DNA of 64,000 nucleotides from Typhlomys cinereus (Eukaryota > Chordata > Mammalia > Rodentia > Platacanthomyidae): positions 3,683,723-3,747,722 of the forward strand of contig JALPQD010000143.1 of the NCBI GenBank assembly GCA_023101885.1, given 5' to 3'. The position numbers were made by a program, and so were the translations under genes. Below the pieces are notes generated by a model. The model did not search any database and was not told where the DNA came from. It saw only the letters and a program-made list of their open reading frames with translations. Shown here one piece after another: positions 11,276-23,090 of the stretch; position 1 is the stretch's first letter; the number at the start of each line of letters is the position of its first letter.

Positions 11276-12379
11276 TCACTATTTTCTGTGCCTTTCTTTT
11301 TTGCCTGTGATTTATGCTACTTTTTTCTAAAAAAAAAAAAAACATATATGCAGAGCATTCTTAAGGGAGGGAGAAATACTGCATTGATAACATAATCTTA
11401 TAATTATGATGAGTTATCTCATTTTAAAACAAACCTTATGTTTATGTGCCTATTGTCAAACACTCCTAAGAACAATATGAGGTTGTTTGGATAGAAACTA
11501 TTAGTGTCTGGTTCCTTACGGTATATTCTGGATATTGGACCAGCACAGCAGAATCACTCCATAACGCTCCAGTGTGTGGTCAGGTAGTCATCTAGAGAAG
11601 CATCCCTCTTCATCCTTTAGTTTCCTGAGACCATGATGATGGTTTTGTTCAATATTATTGTTACTGAGGCCACATGTTCATCAGGGAGGGGCCATCTTTA
11701 TCATGTTTCATTTCTGCCAACAAATCTTGTCAACTGCAATGTCTCTCATTCTACCAAGTTTCATGCGTATTTTTCCACTTAATTTCCAAGTTAGTATTCT
11801 CTACTGGACAATTTTCCTCTTGCCTAATGCCTACTCGCCGTCTCCCGCTGTACCTGCTGTATAATCCACCTACTCTGGCACAGTAGATAGGTTCTTCCGC
11901 TGCAGCAGTGTTGCTTATGCTCAGTGGCTTCTGTTGCCTACACATTAGAACTATAGCAATTCCATGGTTTGCTTCTACCTGGTCTTTACTGCCTTATCTT
12001 CACACATTTCTAACCTGACCTTAGTGTCGTAAACAGGCCAAGACACATTTCTCAAATCTACAAAAATAAGTAAATAAATAAATAAGCAAGCCTTTCTCTT
12101 TCAGGCCTTCAAGAATTCCTTTCCCTTTAATCGCCTACTCAGTTGTCAAGAAGAAATCCACACTTCCTCAGAAAGCTCTGGCAGAGATCCTCAAATGAAA
12201 TTGATCACATTCTCCTTTAAATTCTCACAGGTTTGTATCTTTGTCTCACATTATGCATTTATGAAATATGGGTGTTTTTCTCATTTACTAAATTATATAA
12301 TGTTTAAGCACAGATCTATCATGTTATTTTTTAGTGATTAATAAGACATGTTTTCATTTGCTTTATGAGGCATAATTTA
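11276..12379. other. Unique intergenic sequence
   Basis: Contains a poly-A run at 11,330-11,342 and a short (AAAT)n at about 12,069-12,085, neither tied to a recognised element. Overlapping frames near 11.66-11.95 kb have no domain. Confidence 0.4.
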
Positions 12380-12860
12380 CACCAAATGAAATTTTTAAGT
12401 GAACAGGTTAGTGAATTTTGCTAGTTGTATGCAGTTAACACGTCACAATCAAAATATAAAATGTTTCTAACATTATGAAGGTTATTGTATGACTCTTTCA
12501 AATCTTGCTTGTTCTTAAATCCTCAGATTCAAGTGATGACACATTGTTCAAATTATTTTTACTTTTTTCAGAATTTATGTAAATAAAATCATAAAAATCA
12601 TAAATTTATTACTTTTGAGTTTGACTTGTTTCACTTTGCGTACTATTTTTTAAATTATCCATGGTGTTTCCTCTTTTGATTAACTTCATATGTTGATATT
12701 CTGTTTTATTGCTGAATATGGATATGAGACTATTGGTGAGTACTTTGGTTGTTTTCACTTTGGGGACATTGCAAATATAATATAATGACTATTATGCACA
12801 GGTTTTAGTGTATGCATGCTGTTTTGTTTCCCTTGAGTCAATATTTAGAATGGAATAGTA
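12380..12860 (-). mobile_element. Ancient L1 (L1M-type) 3' end, antisense
   Basis: The order 'taaataaaatcataaaaatc', 'gacttgtttcactttgcgta', 'ttattgctgaatatggatat' and 'gactattatgcaca' follows the antisense pattern of old mammalian L1 3' ends. Strongly diverged. Confidence 0.45.
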
Positions 12861-14394
12861 GGCCATGTGGTTAAAGCATTAGTAAACCTTAGAAGCATCC
12901 TAAGACTAGTGTAGTGTCACACCACCAGGGCAGCTATGCTGCTTAACATCTGAATCAAAAGACACAGGAGGGGCAGGGGACCCTTTACCAATCAGACCAG
13001 TAGAAAGTCACAATTCTTTGCTCAGTCCTGGAATGTAGCCAGTTTCAGATCTGTACCCCACTGACTGAAAAGAGGCCTTTTTCCTGGGAACTCATAGCAA
13101 CTCTGGCAATTGGATATCACAATGATTTCCCCAGCCCTTTCTCAAAATAGCCTATGTGGTTTGTTCAGATAACACAAGGAAACACACAGACATTTCAAGG
13201 ATTATTGGACAGAGTTAAGGAGTTGACTTTGATTCCTGAAAAACAAAAACACCTTTAGAACTCCCTGCTTGAGTGATAGTTCACAAAATTTTTGTAAGTT
13301 GAGCTAAAATCTATTTCTGAGTCCATGAACTCGGTTATTAATCAATTTCTGAAAATAGAATTGTGAGGGGCCCACTCACTGATTGGAATAAACCTATCTA
13401 TCAAACGATCTTTAACCATTTAGGCAAGAAAATATACAGTGGAAAAGAAATCAAATGAAAATTTCTCAAAGTGGCTCCTCCTGGCGCGTGCATCTGGGGA
13501 CAGAAGACAGGGAGAGCACGGAGACTACTGAGATGAGTGAGCTGTCCCCGTCATTCCCGTATCTTCTTTTAATCTGCCAATCTGGCTCCTTCGGCGACTG
13601 ATGACTCCTGAAGAATAGTCAGATCAGTCAACCACACAGCAACTTAAGTACAGCTGTGGTGCCAGATGCTGTCTTGTTTCTATAGAAAATATATGCACTT
13701 TCAACTATAGGACCCTTGGCCTTAGGGTTACAATTTTTTTTTTATTTTGATGAGAAAGGATGATGAGAAATATTTCTTATTTGCCTGTAATACATAGATA
13801 TTCACTGATAGGTTTCTTCTTCAGAAGATAAAGTTAGCATGTCTTTATTCTCTAAGTGCGGTAAAGATGTGTAGACAGTGTAAGTAGTTCCCATAACCTC
13901 ACTGTGTTCTGGCACATCAAGGACATTGCCCTGATAATATGGAGAGAGGAAGAAGCAGCTCATATGTTACACAGACTTACACTTAGATGTATCTTACACT
14001 ATGGTCTGCTGCTCTCAATGCAGACCTTTCCCTCTATTGTTTAAGGGCAACTTTCTCTCCATTGTTATACCCTTTCTGTTTTGTGCATTTAGTATCATCC
14101 ATCTCAAGTGTTTCTTTCTTATTGTTTTTGAAGCTCTCCACTAAAACAAAGACAATAAACAAAACCCATCTTCTATCTGCATTTCTTGTTTAGCTCCTGC
14201 AAAGACTTCTGCTTGCTGGGGCCTATGTCTTCACACTATTTCATGTCATATATGTTTTGCCTATTTAGTCTCAGTTCACATCACGTATTAAAAAAAGATA
14301 TTTATAAGGTCAGAAATGATGTCCATGTTGCTAAATATGAATTCTTTTAATCTCATTTGGCTTTGCATATGGATATGATATAATGACGAATGGC
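12861..14394. other. Unique intergenic sequence, 1.5 kb
   Basis: No repeat family recognised. A slightly more GC/CpG-containing patch lies at 13,470-13,660 ('ctggcgcgtgcatctgg', 'ccttcggcgactgatgac') without an open frame or splice-site context that would make an exon convincing. Confidence 0.4.
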
Positions 14395-14565
14395 TTTGAG
14401 ATATATACCATGAGAGCATGTGTTGAAGGTTTGGTTACCAGCCAAAGATCACCAGCTATTAGGAAGCCATTAGGAAATAGGCTCAGTGGAAAGGAGTTGT
14501 TAGGTCGTACAAATCAGTCTTCCCTTTAAGCTGTTTATCTCACTTAGCAACAGAAAACTAATGCA
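14395..14565 (+). mobile_element. MaLR-type LTR, sense, internally deleted
   Basis: 'gagcatgtgttgaaggtttg' then 'gttaccagccaaag', 'attaggaaataggctcagtg' and an end 'agcaacagaaaactaatgca'. These are the 5' and 3' parts of a MaLR LTR with the middle missing. Confidence 0.5.
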
Positions 14566-15399
14566 CCTGAGTCACAATCTTCTTGAGGTACAGTTTCATA
14601 GAAGTGATGGCCTCCCTGGCATTTTACCTGGATGATTCACTCATCTCACATTCACACGACTCAGGTCCACATCATGCCCCCTTGGCTGGTCCTAGATATC
14701 CCTGTCTCAGTAACTTCAGGGACTCTGGAATTTTCCTTGACAGTTTGTCTCTCATTCTCAGTAACTGATCTACCATTGAGGGAGGTCGCTCTTCCCACCC
14801 AATACCTCTCTGACTTGCTCCTCTTCCGTCTCTCTCCTGTCCCTGTTCACACTTCCTTCATGCAGTCGGCCTGTTCCCATAGCTTCCTGGGGTCACACTC
14901 CTCCCCTCAGCTCTATTCTTCTGCTCTTTCCTATACTTTGAAACACAATGAGTTTTAAAAGTCATCCATTCCTAGGACATTTTAATAAAAATGAAACTCT
15001 GAGTAGTTAATGTGCATTTCCATGTTACATATAATATTTCTTTACTTTTCCACACATTCCACATTAATCATATACAATTTGCTCTCCCTCTGCCTTTCAC
15101 ATAGGTGTTTGCCATCCAACCAACAATTATACAGGTAACCTTCTGTGGTATAGCTCAACCGCACCGTCTTACTAAATGATCTCAATACATACATGTCATT
15201 TTATTTATTTATATCTTATTGTGTGTCAAATACCACATGTAGAATTTTAAATACCACATGTACCATGTACAATATTTGTGGTAATTCTATGGAATAGAGA
15301 CATAACACGTTTTCATTTTACATACCAGCAATCTGAGTACAGAGAAGTTAAGGAACTTACTCTAATATGTGGCAACTAGGATCAATCCCAGACATGACA
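14566..15399. other. Unique intergenic sequence
   Basis: The pyrimidine-rich part at about 14,800-14,930 gives overlapping open frames (61 and 108 codons) that look compositional. Nothing else recognised. Confidence 0.4.
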
Positions 15400-15774
15400 T
15401 TTAACCTGGAGTCATGTGTGTGAATGCAGGGACACACCACAATGTGTGTGTGCATGTGTGTGTGTGCTACTCATGTACGTAAATGAAGGAACATGAACTG
15501 CATTATATGTGCAGGTTGGAGACAACTTTCAAGGACCAGGACTCACCTTTCTGCCCTGGAATAGGCTCTGGTCACTCCTGGGTAAGCCTGGAGAGCTGGT
15601 CTGCAGATTTCTGCGTATGGGATCTTGGTTCTGTGCCTCCTGCTTTCTGTAGGTGCACAGGGATCATGGATGCTCACACCTCTGGGTCTGGTTTTCTGTG
15701 GGTTCCAGACAAGTGAGCTCAGTCCCTGGGCTGCACACCCGGTTCTTTACCAGCTGAGTCATGTCCCAGCCCCA
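15400..15774 (-). mobile_element. Rodent SINE (B-type), antisense, diverged
   Basis: A TG-rich left part (15,441-15,470) and a right end 'accagctgagtcatgtccca' followed by 'gcccc', the reverse complement of a 'ggggctgg..gactcagctggt' head. The middle is not confidently assigned. Confidence 0.5.
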
Positions 15775-16499
15775 TCTACACATTTAACTCTCTCACTCTA
15801 TGCTGCCTGTTTTCTTCGTGACATTGATAAGCCACAACTTGCATTTATTTGTGGGATTAGCTACACATGTCTATTTTTTATTGCTCATACTATGGTATAT
15901 GGCATAACAAATAAAACACTAAATATTAGCTAAAAATTTGGATGCTAACTTCCCTCTAAAAAAAGGCAATTCCTTATAATTATGTGTGGTGAGTCTAAAT
16001 TATTTTAGAATAAAATTTGAATAAGCATCAGGCAGATGATTTGAAATTGGTAATGAATATTTTCTTTGCCTTACATCTTAATAAGTTAAGGGTCTGGGGT
16101 AAAAAGATCAGCATTTCAGAAATGCCATGGAACATATTCATTTTTCATTCATGTTGAAACTTTTATGAACTAGAAGTCATCTTCCCTTCTTCTGATTAAT
16201 TATGAATTCAAATGCCTTGTCAGGCTGAACCCAAAGAACAGCAAAGGAAGATAGTATTTTCTTGATTATAAATGACACATGTTCATTACTTGGAATTTAA
16301 GAAATATCAAGGATTATTAAAACTAAATTAAGAAGCATTCACTGTTCAATCTACTAAGAAAAAGAAAACTAGATTAATATCTTGTCACACAAAATCTTGC
16401 TACATATATACATATATGTAAATAACATATATAGTCACTATTTTCATATACATGTGCCCATTAAAAATTACATATCATTATATAAATCACTGCTTCTGA
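15775..16499. other. Unique intergenic sequence
   Basis: AT-rich. A short TATA-rich palindromic patch lies at about 16,403-16,420. No repeat or gene identified. Confidence 0.4.
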
Positions 16500-16925
16500 T
16501 GTAACCTCATATTAGAAGCTTATTTTGCTATTATTAAATTTTTTCAAAAATACATTTAATGACTAAACAATACTCTGTAGATATGGCATGCTTTATTCAA
16601 AAATTTTTCTCTTCAGTGCAGCATTTTCCTTTAAATAAGGATTCTGTGTTCTTGTATGTGTAAACCATTGTCAGATCTCTGTAGGTTCCCTCTTGCTTCA
16701 ATTCCTGAGGTGAAAATAGCTCATTTGTAAGAATGAACTTGCTAAATCTCCTGTTTCATTGTGCCTGATTGCTTTGCAGAAAGGTTATAGGCAATCTGAC
16801 CTCCTAACAGAATTACACAAGGGTGTCTAGTCTATTATGCCTTTACCAGCATTAAATATTGCTCTGGGAAATAAAATTTTTGATGATCAGAAATTTTACT
16901 AACCCTGTGTTAATGGCTGTGTGGA
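16500..16925 (-). mobile_element. Ancient L1 3' end, antisense, very diverged
   Basis: 'tttgcagaaaggttatagg', 'acagaattacaca' and 'gcctttaccagcattaaat' follow the antisense order of an old mammalian L1 3' region. Identity is low, so the call is tentative. Confidence 0.35.
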
Positions 16926-17069
16926 AAATGTGTATTCTCATATTTTGTTAATGCATATAAAATTATTACAAATTCTATGGAAATGAGTCTTGGAATATTC
17001 TGTTGAAAATTTAATTCATTTCCCTTTGGATAGCAATTTTCCTTCTAAGAATGATCCCTTCAAATATAT

Positions 17070-17230
17070 TGATTGCTTGTTTTCTAGGTGTTGTATACAA
17101 AAACATTCACAACTTTTTTGTTCATAGCAAGAGCATGTAAGAAATTTTACCATCTCTCTACAGGAGGTTGGTTCTAAAAATCTGTTATGTATTATGTTGA
17201 AAATAACAAATCTATATTCCTGGTATATTA
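17070..17230 (+). mobile_element. Ancient L1 fragment, sense, very diverged
   Basis: 'ttgttcatagcaagagcat', then 'aggaggttggttctaaaaat' and 'ctgttatgta' resemble the old L1 ORF2-end segment in sense orientation. Tentative. Confidence 0.3.
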
Positions 17231-17269
17231 CATTACAAGAACATACATGAATACCTTCTTTTTTTCCTC

Positions 17270-18768
17270 CTTCATTATTTATTTATTTATTTTTACATGA
17301 ATATTGAGTACTGTTCCCTCCATCCCCTTCCTCCCTCCCATTATCCTCATTTCTCTCTATCAATTCTTTCTACTCCCACCCTCTTGCCTGACTGCTTCTA
17401 TGGATCCCAGGGTTCCTTCTGGCTTGTCTACTCTTATGGGGGTTCAGGCCTCTTTGGGCCAATCCATTGATAGGGGTGTTTCCCTTTATCCATCCAGCTC
17501 TAGTCCTTAAGTTTTCCACTGTGTGTTTTTATCTGTTTTGAGTTCCTCTATAGTCTATGGCGGCATGTTGGTATGTCATTATGCAATTCTGGTAATGACA
17601 ACTCACTGCAGTGAGTTCCTGGATGCATCAGTCCTACCTTGAATGGAATGTCTTGTACAGTGGTGGATTTCCCCATCTTACAATCCCACTGCCTCCTCTT
17701 CAGCAAAGTTTCCTAAGCCTTAGGATGGGGGAGATTAGGATGGCCTGATTCTGGGTGAGCATTCCCACCTGTATTCTGCATTATGGCTGGCCATCTACTT
17801 CATTGCTCTTCTACTGCCCGAGGCTCCTTCCTGTCAGGGTGTTGAGATTCTCTACCTCTGTTATAAAAGAAGACTTCTAGACTCAGTGCTAAGTGCTCTT
17901 CAAATCTATGAGAATAATATTAGTGATTTATAGAGCAGTTTGGTGCACTGTCTTCCTAACTATGAGTTCATTGGCTATTTTGCCCTATTGATATATTTCT
18001 TTCTTTTTTTAGGTTCTTGTTCTAGTTAACAGCAACAGGAATGTGTTCCATTCTGACAAGCAGGTCCTGTGTTCAGTCAGAAAGCTGTTGGTTGTTTCCT
18101 CGATATTCATGCCACTATTACACTGATGGTCACCTATTGTCGTGGTGATTTTTATTGCAATTTGCAAATGTCATGAGTTGATGAGACCTCTGATTATTTC
18201 TCTCCCTCAGTAGCTTCTACGATATTCCTTGGTACTGTGTAAGCTATCCAACAGGAAGAAGTTCTCAGAGAAGTTCCATTTCATGCATTTTCCCCCATGT
18301 TCATTTGTGTTGCATCTTCAGTAATAGGGTCTTAGTGATGTTTTTTTTTTTTTTGGAGAGCAACCAAGAGCAAGGGCAGAAGCCTATATTGTTTGGGGAC
18401 CTTTGAGAATTTTCTGACCAACATTTTATCAGGAAGTGCCACATTCCTCTTACTTCTAGTATTTCTAGTTGTCACTGAGTACTAAGTGGATCAACTATGG
18501 GCTTTTTTTTTTTTTTTTTTTGCCCTGTTTTCTTTACTCTGTGCTTCTTTTAATAGGGGCTGCCCATTCTTGTTACCTTCTTTAAAAGACTTTTTCTTGA
18601 TATATTATTAGCATGTAAGGTTCCTATGGGGTTATCTCCCAAAATCTTAGGATTTTTCTGTAAGTCCTTCTGCCCCTCCTATATCTCATCCTCTCATTCT
18701 CCCCTAGGTATTTTTCCCATTAGTCTCTCCTTCACCCTACTTGCCATAGTATATAAATCTCCTCTTTT
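17270..18768 (-). mobile_element. L1 3' UTR and 3' end, antisense (left part)
   Basis: A T-rich start, C/T-rich block and then a long 3' UTR, continuing after the U1 insertion into the ORF2 C-terminus at 19.07-19.30 kb. It is the longest uninterrupted reference copy in the window for the related tails at 0.5, 1.2 and 36.3 kb, including the 'cagcaacaggaatgtgttcc' block shared with 37,350. Poly-T runs at 18,341-18,354 and 18,508-18,525 are internal. Confidence 0.75.
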
Positions 18769-18782
18769 AAAAGGTTTTACCT
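18769..18782 (+). repeat. Left target-site duplication of U1 retrocopy
   Basis: 'aaaaggttttacct', repeated exactly at 18,956-18,969 after the poly-A. The preceding TTTT gives a TT|AAAA-type L1 endonuclease site. Confidence 0.9.
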
Positions 18783-18945
18783 ATACTTACCTGGCAGGGG
18801 AGATACCATGATCACGAAGTGGTTTTCCCAGGGCGAGGCTTATTCATTGCACTCCGGATGTGCTGACCCCTGCGATTTCCCCAAATGTGGGAAACTCGAC
18901 TGCATAATTTGTGGTAGTGGGGGACTGCGTTCGCGCTCTCCCCTT
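18783..18945 (+). pseudogene. U1 snRNA retropseudogene, full length
   Basis: The segment reproduces vertebrate U1 snRNA from its first base. The 5' end 'atacttacctggcagggg', which pairs with 5' splice sites, is intact, and so are the Sm-site region 'aatttgtgg' (about 18,906-18,914) and the last stem-loop. Length is 163 against 164 for U1. Visible differences are one missing G at about 18,818, a C-to-T in 'ttattcattg', and small changes near the 3' end. A 14-base poly-A follows directly, and both sides carry the same 14 bp duplication. It sits inside an L1 and I see no snRNA promoter element, so this is an L1-mobilised retrocopy and probably not a working U1 gene. The low number of changes suggests a fairly recent insertion. 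Confidence 0.93.
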
Positions 18946-18955
18946 AAAAAAAAAA

Positions 18956-18969
18956 AAAAGGTTTTACCT
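18956..18969 (+). repeat. Right target-site duplication of U1 retrocopy
   Basis: Exact copy of the 14 bp at 18,769-18,782. Its first four A residues merge with the poly-A tail (18,946-18,959). Confidence 0.9.
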
Positions 18970-19300
18970 TTTCCACTCCTTCCTACTCTCCCATTATTGG
19001 TCTCCTTTGAATTTTCTGGCCTTTACAATAATAAATAATAAATAATTGATAAGGATATCAGTACTAGCATTCTCATATAAGAGAGAACATGCGGTGCTTA
19101 TCTTTCTGTGTCTGACATACCTCACTCAATATTAAATTTTCCATTTCCATCCATTTACCTGCAAATATCATAATTTCATCCTTTCTGATGGCCGAATAGT
19201 ATTCCATTGTGTATATGTACCACATTTTCATTATCCATTCCTTTGTTGTTGGGCAAGTTGGCTTATTCCATTTTCTTACTATTGTGAATAGAGTTGATCC
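18970..19300 (-). mobile_element. L1 ORF2 C-terminus, antisense (right part of the 17.3 kb L1)
   Basis: The minus-strand frame ending at 19,073 reads '..EWIMKMWYIYTMEYYSAI' and then 'FAGKWMEMENLILSEV', ending 'KHRMFSLI'. This is the standard C-terminal end of L1 ORF2p. Only the last 70-odd codons are present, because the element is 5' truncated near 19,300. Confidence 0.85.
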
Positions 19301-19322
19301 AAGCCACAGATGTGTGGCCAAC

Positions 19323-19406
19323 CCAAAACAGAGACTGCAGGCTGGAAGCCTGCCATGCAAAACACAAACTGCAGGCTGGAAGCCTGCCACCCCAAACACA
19401 GACTGG
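19323..19406. repeat. 35-bp tandem repeat with internal hairpin
   Basis: Two full units (19,323-19,357 and 19,358-19,391) and a partial third. Each unit contains 'gcaggctggaagcctgc', a perfect 7-bp stem with a GGA loop. It directly follows the truncated L1 end. Confidence 0.8.
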
Positions 19407-19609
19407 CTCAGAGACTATTTCACCTGACCCCACCTGTTTTCCTTCCCTCCTCCTCTCTTGATGCTTCCTGCTTTCTCCCTCCCATTCCAGAGCATCTGTT
19501 TATGTGGCCGCATAACAGATGTTTAAACTTTCTATGTAGTAAAATATACAATTCTTTAGTGTTCCAGTGATATCTAAATGCCTCACAATCTTTTGACATG
19601 CACTTATTT
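19407..19609. other. Short unique stretch
   Basis: C/T-rich left half (19,430-19,490), then AT-rich. Not assigned. Confidence 0.3.
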
Positions 19610-19752
19610 CTCTTTGTGTGGGGTTGTGCATGCATGGAAGTCAGAGGACAGGGATAAGTTCTCTGCTTCTACCCCGAGAGATCTGGGAATTAAACTGTGG
19701 TGATCAGACTTCGTGGTGAGCATCTTTAGCCACTGAGCCATCTTACTGGTAT
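19610..19752 (-). mobile_element. B2/B3-like SINE, antisense
   Basis: 'gtgcatgcatggaagtcaga' then 'ggacagggataagttctctg' and 'gggaattaaactgtggtgat', ending 'ccactgagccatcttactgg'. This is the reverse complement of a B3-like tRNA SINE. Confidence 0.65.
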
Positions 19753-20639
19753 GCTTCATGAAATTTTAAAGAATTCATTATAAGTTCATTTTCTTCTGCT
19801 TTATACATCTGAAACCAAAGATATTGTATTTCTGCTTCACATCTTATTCCACTCTAGTAACTCTCAGAACAATATCAAATAATAATGGTGGTCATAGATT
19901 TTTCTCATCTGGGTTTTAGCTTTTGATAAAAATCACTCTATAAATACATTATCCAGGATTATGTTCTATATTGACTTAAGTTACACATTTTCATCACTTT
20001 GAAAAGGATTCTTCTATTTTTAGTCTTCTTTTTAAAAATCAGTAATATATTGGCTATCATTAAGCATCTTTTAGTCATTTGTTGAAATAATAGTACTTTA
20101 AGAATATGCTCTGTGTAACATGTTTGTTAGTAATATTTATGGAATGAATGTCAAACGAACACTGCATTTCTGGGGAAAGTAATTCTTATTTGTCTAGGTA
20201 AATAATTTAATAGACTCTGAGGTTCTCATGAAATTTTTAGGAAAAGAATCCAAATTGGTAGCTGCACAAACAGGAAATTCTTGTATCCATTAAGAATTTA
20301 CTTAGCATGAAGGTATTTTGTCAATACACAATGTTCTTGATTTTGCTTTGAAGATAGACACATACCTTATAGAAGACAGAACTCTAAAAAGAATCTAAGT
20401 GACAAAAATTGGGAGACGAATGATGAAGCACAAAGCTTATCACCCCTCAGACCCTCAGAAGGCAGACAGGCTGATGAGCTGCTGCTTCTGTAAGGTCCAC
20501 CCTTAATGCTCTAAGAAACGCAGGCCGCGGGATGGGGGGTTTGGTTGAGGTGAGACCTGGTATCTGCTATGCACTGCTAATCTTTTGGAGTTTAACCAAT
20601 CTTTTACTGAAAGGGCATTCTTTACATTTATATTGGTTG
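19753..20639. other. Unique intergenic sequence
   Basis: AT-rich, no repeat family recognised. A small GC-richer patch at 20,515-20,550 ('acgcaggccgcgggatgggg') is isolated. Confidence 0.4.
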
Positions 20640-20825
20640 TAGGTGTATGTCTACTTGTGTGAGCATGCGTGCTCTCATGTGCATACATGTGCACACGGTG
20701 CTCGTGTGGAGATCTGAGGATAACTTGCAGGCGTCAGCTGGCTCCTCCCATCATGTCTGCTCCTGGGCTAGAGCTCAGGCCCTTTACCTAGGTGCCTTTA
20801 CCTATTGAATCATCTCACTGACCTT
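20640..20825 (-). mobile_element. B2/B3-like SINE, antisense
   Basis: A TG/CA-rich left end, 'gaggataacttgcaggcgtc', 'gctagagctcaggcccttta' and a right end 'attgaatcatctcactgacc'. Same family type as 19.6 kb, independently diverged. Confidence 0.6.
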
Positions 20826-21103
20826 TTATGTTCTTTAGTTGATTTCATCAATAAGGCGAGTTTCAGGACTTTCGGTATGTGCTCTCAAAATGTACATCAA
20901 AGTTTTGTTATCACATTTCTTGGTCTTTTGAAAGGGGAATGTACTCATTTTATTGCCTCAATTTGGAGTTTCTTTTGCATGTAAGCAGTAACACTTTACG
21001 TTTTTTTGATGTTTATTAATTTATTCTTTGAATTAATTTTGGAAACTTTTTAAAATTAAATGGTTATAATCTGATAGCATATACAAAGCAGCTGGTATAA
21101 AAG

Positions 21104-21120
21104 TGCACTCTACATTTTTT
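21104..21120. repeat. Left target-site duplication of L1 tail
   Basis: 'tgcactctacatttttt' is matched by 'tgcactcctacatttttt' at 21,763-21,780, with one extra C in the right copy. Confidence 0.75.
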
Positions 21121-21762
21121 TAATTGTACTTTTTATTTCTTCCACTCATACAAATTTGATAAGTACCCCATTTTCCTCCCTCCCTCCACCCTTCCCTGAA
21201 TCTCCTTGCTCCCTCACCACCTTTTCCCTTTCCTTGCCCCCTCCCTCTCTTTCTCCCAGTGCCCCCTCCCCCCATTCCTGGAGCATCCTATAGTGTGCAT
21301 GTCAAACTTCCCTCTGTGTCTTCCTCTCTGATGAAGTGTAAGGACTCAGTGGCATTGCCTAGAGCTCTTTTTGTGTGTGTGTGTATGTTCCCCTTTAGTA
21401 TAGGAACACTATTATGGCTGTTAATCCCTTGCCTCTAAGGATCCTAGTGCCTGTGATCCATGCTAGACTTTGGGGGTTCAATGATATATTTGTCATTACG
21501 CAGGTCATGCAAAGTGCTATAATGATTACTTCGGCCCTAACTTGTGTGGAGTATCTTTTATATTATTGCTCCTCCCCATCTTTAGGCTCCTACAATCTTA
21601 CCACCCCCTCTTCTGCAAATTTCCCTGAGCTTTAGGATGGGGAGAGATTAGGCTGGCCTGGTTCCAGGTGGTCGATGTAGAGTCTCTGATTTTCCGAATT
21701 TTTTTTTCAGTTTTGCTGCTCCTGCACTGTCCTTGGCTCCATCCTGATGAGTATTGGATGTC
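21121..21762 (-). mobile_element. 5'-truncated L1 3' UTR, antisense, with TSD
   Basis: Starts with the reverse complement of the L1 end ('cactcatacaaatttgataa'), passes a C-rich block and 'tctgatgaagtgtaaggact', and ends 'gatgagtattggatgtc'. This corresponds in reverse order to the sense L1 tail at 47.97-48.57 kb. Flanked by a 17-18 bp duplication. An insert-like (TG)n lies at 21,372-21,386. Confidence 0.8.
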
Positions 21763-21789
21763 TGCACTCCTACATTTTTTAAGAGATGA

Positions 21790-22774
21790 AAGGTGAAGAT
21801 GATTTTTAAAAGTTAATCAATGTATTATTTTTTCTTTTTAATTTGTATTTTTTTCTGAGTCTGTGGAGTTTTCTAGAAAAAAAAAAATCAGGTGTGGTGG
21901 TGTCACTAGCTGGCAGCTGGTGAAACCAGTAAAAGAAAACCTTTTAAAAGTTTTCTTGTTTTAATTTGTAACATGGTGAATATTCATTAAAAAGATACAA
22001 ACCAACAAGAGCATTTTCACTACTTGAGAATTAAGTGTTCTGAGGATTCTTAGACCAAAGCTTGACAGTTGTATTTCCATCTAGATGTTCATTTGAAAAT
22101 GCAAAGTTTTTGCAAGGTGATTGTAGGAAATATTTCCTAAGATTAATCTTCCTTCCTAAGAGTCTTAAGTATATTTCATCTTTTTCATGGATTAGATCTA
22201 TCAGAAGCCCATTCAGTTAATAAGCTTCAACTTGACTAAATATAGGCACAATTCTAACTCTATTATGAATTATTTAATTTTTATACATTTTTGTTTTTAT
22301 CCTGGGAATCTAAGACTTAAGCACATCATTAACTTTTATTTTTTGTTATCTAACAAAGTTTAAAGCATATTTGAAGACGAAATATTTTTGCCTAATATTT
22401 TAAAATAAGCCAAGTTAATATCCATATGGTAACAATACAAATATATTCTTAGAAATATACAAACTTACTGTGAAACATACTCTTATAGGCATATCATAGT
22501 CAAAAGAAATATTTATCAAAGTAAAAATGAATGGTAGAGAAATAGCAATATAAAATCAAGGTTAACTTAGGACATAATATGGAAGTTTTTCATAAAACAT
22601 AGAGATAATACATAGAGATTTCATCATTAAAATAAATATAAATGGGCATATTGACTGAATGCTTGGCCTTCTTCTGACATTGTTATGTTTCTTGTACAAA
22701 ACAAAAATAATTTACTTGGTCAAAATAGTTTTGAACTTTTCTACCACTCTGAATTGTTTTGGATCATATATATT
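21790..22774. other. Unique AT-rich intergenic sequence
   Basis: No repeat, gene or RNA recognised. A homopolymer A run occurs at 21,879-21,887. Confidence 0.4.
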
Positions 22775-23090
22775 AGTGTCCCACTGTTACTGTAACACAT
22801 TTCCACACATTCAGTGACTTATTGCAGTAGAACAGTTCTTGAAGTTTGAATTGAATTTCACTAGGCTAAACTCAGTATGTCCAAGGATGGCTGCTGAAGA
22901 AGTTTTAGCAGATTCTGTTTCTGCCCACTTGGCTGGGCATTTTCAAAGCCAGCTTCATGTTGTCTTCCATCTCATTTTCGTCTGACTCCAATCTTCCTTC
23001 TTATAGGGCTCACCCGGATAACCTAGGATCACTTCTCATCTGAAAACCCTGAACTTGTCACATTTCTTGTGTCCTTTTGCTTTGTAAGGA
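22775..23090 (-). mobile_element. MLT1/MaLR-type LTR, antisense, diverged
   Basis: 'cccactgttactgtaacaca' then 'cagtgacttattgcagtaga', 'ctcagtatgtccaagga', 'ttcttatagggctcaccc' and 'ggataacctaggatcactt'. These blocks follow the antisense MLT1 order from 3' end to middle. Confidence 0.5.

Noticed and set aside
13470..13660. CpG-containing patch as an exon or promoter
   Set aside because: No open frame of note, no splice-site pair and only a few CpGs; too weak to call.
18783..18945. Functional U1 snRNA gene
   Set aside because: Poly-A tail, identical flanking duplications and an L1 host show a retrocopy. No snRNA promoter or 3' box is seen.
19323..19406. CRISPR-like array
   Set aside because: Only two and a half directly adjacent units with no spacers, in a mammalian repeat setting.
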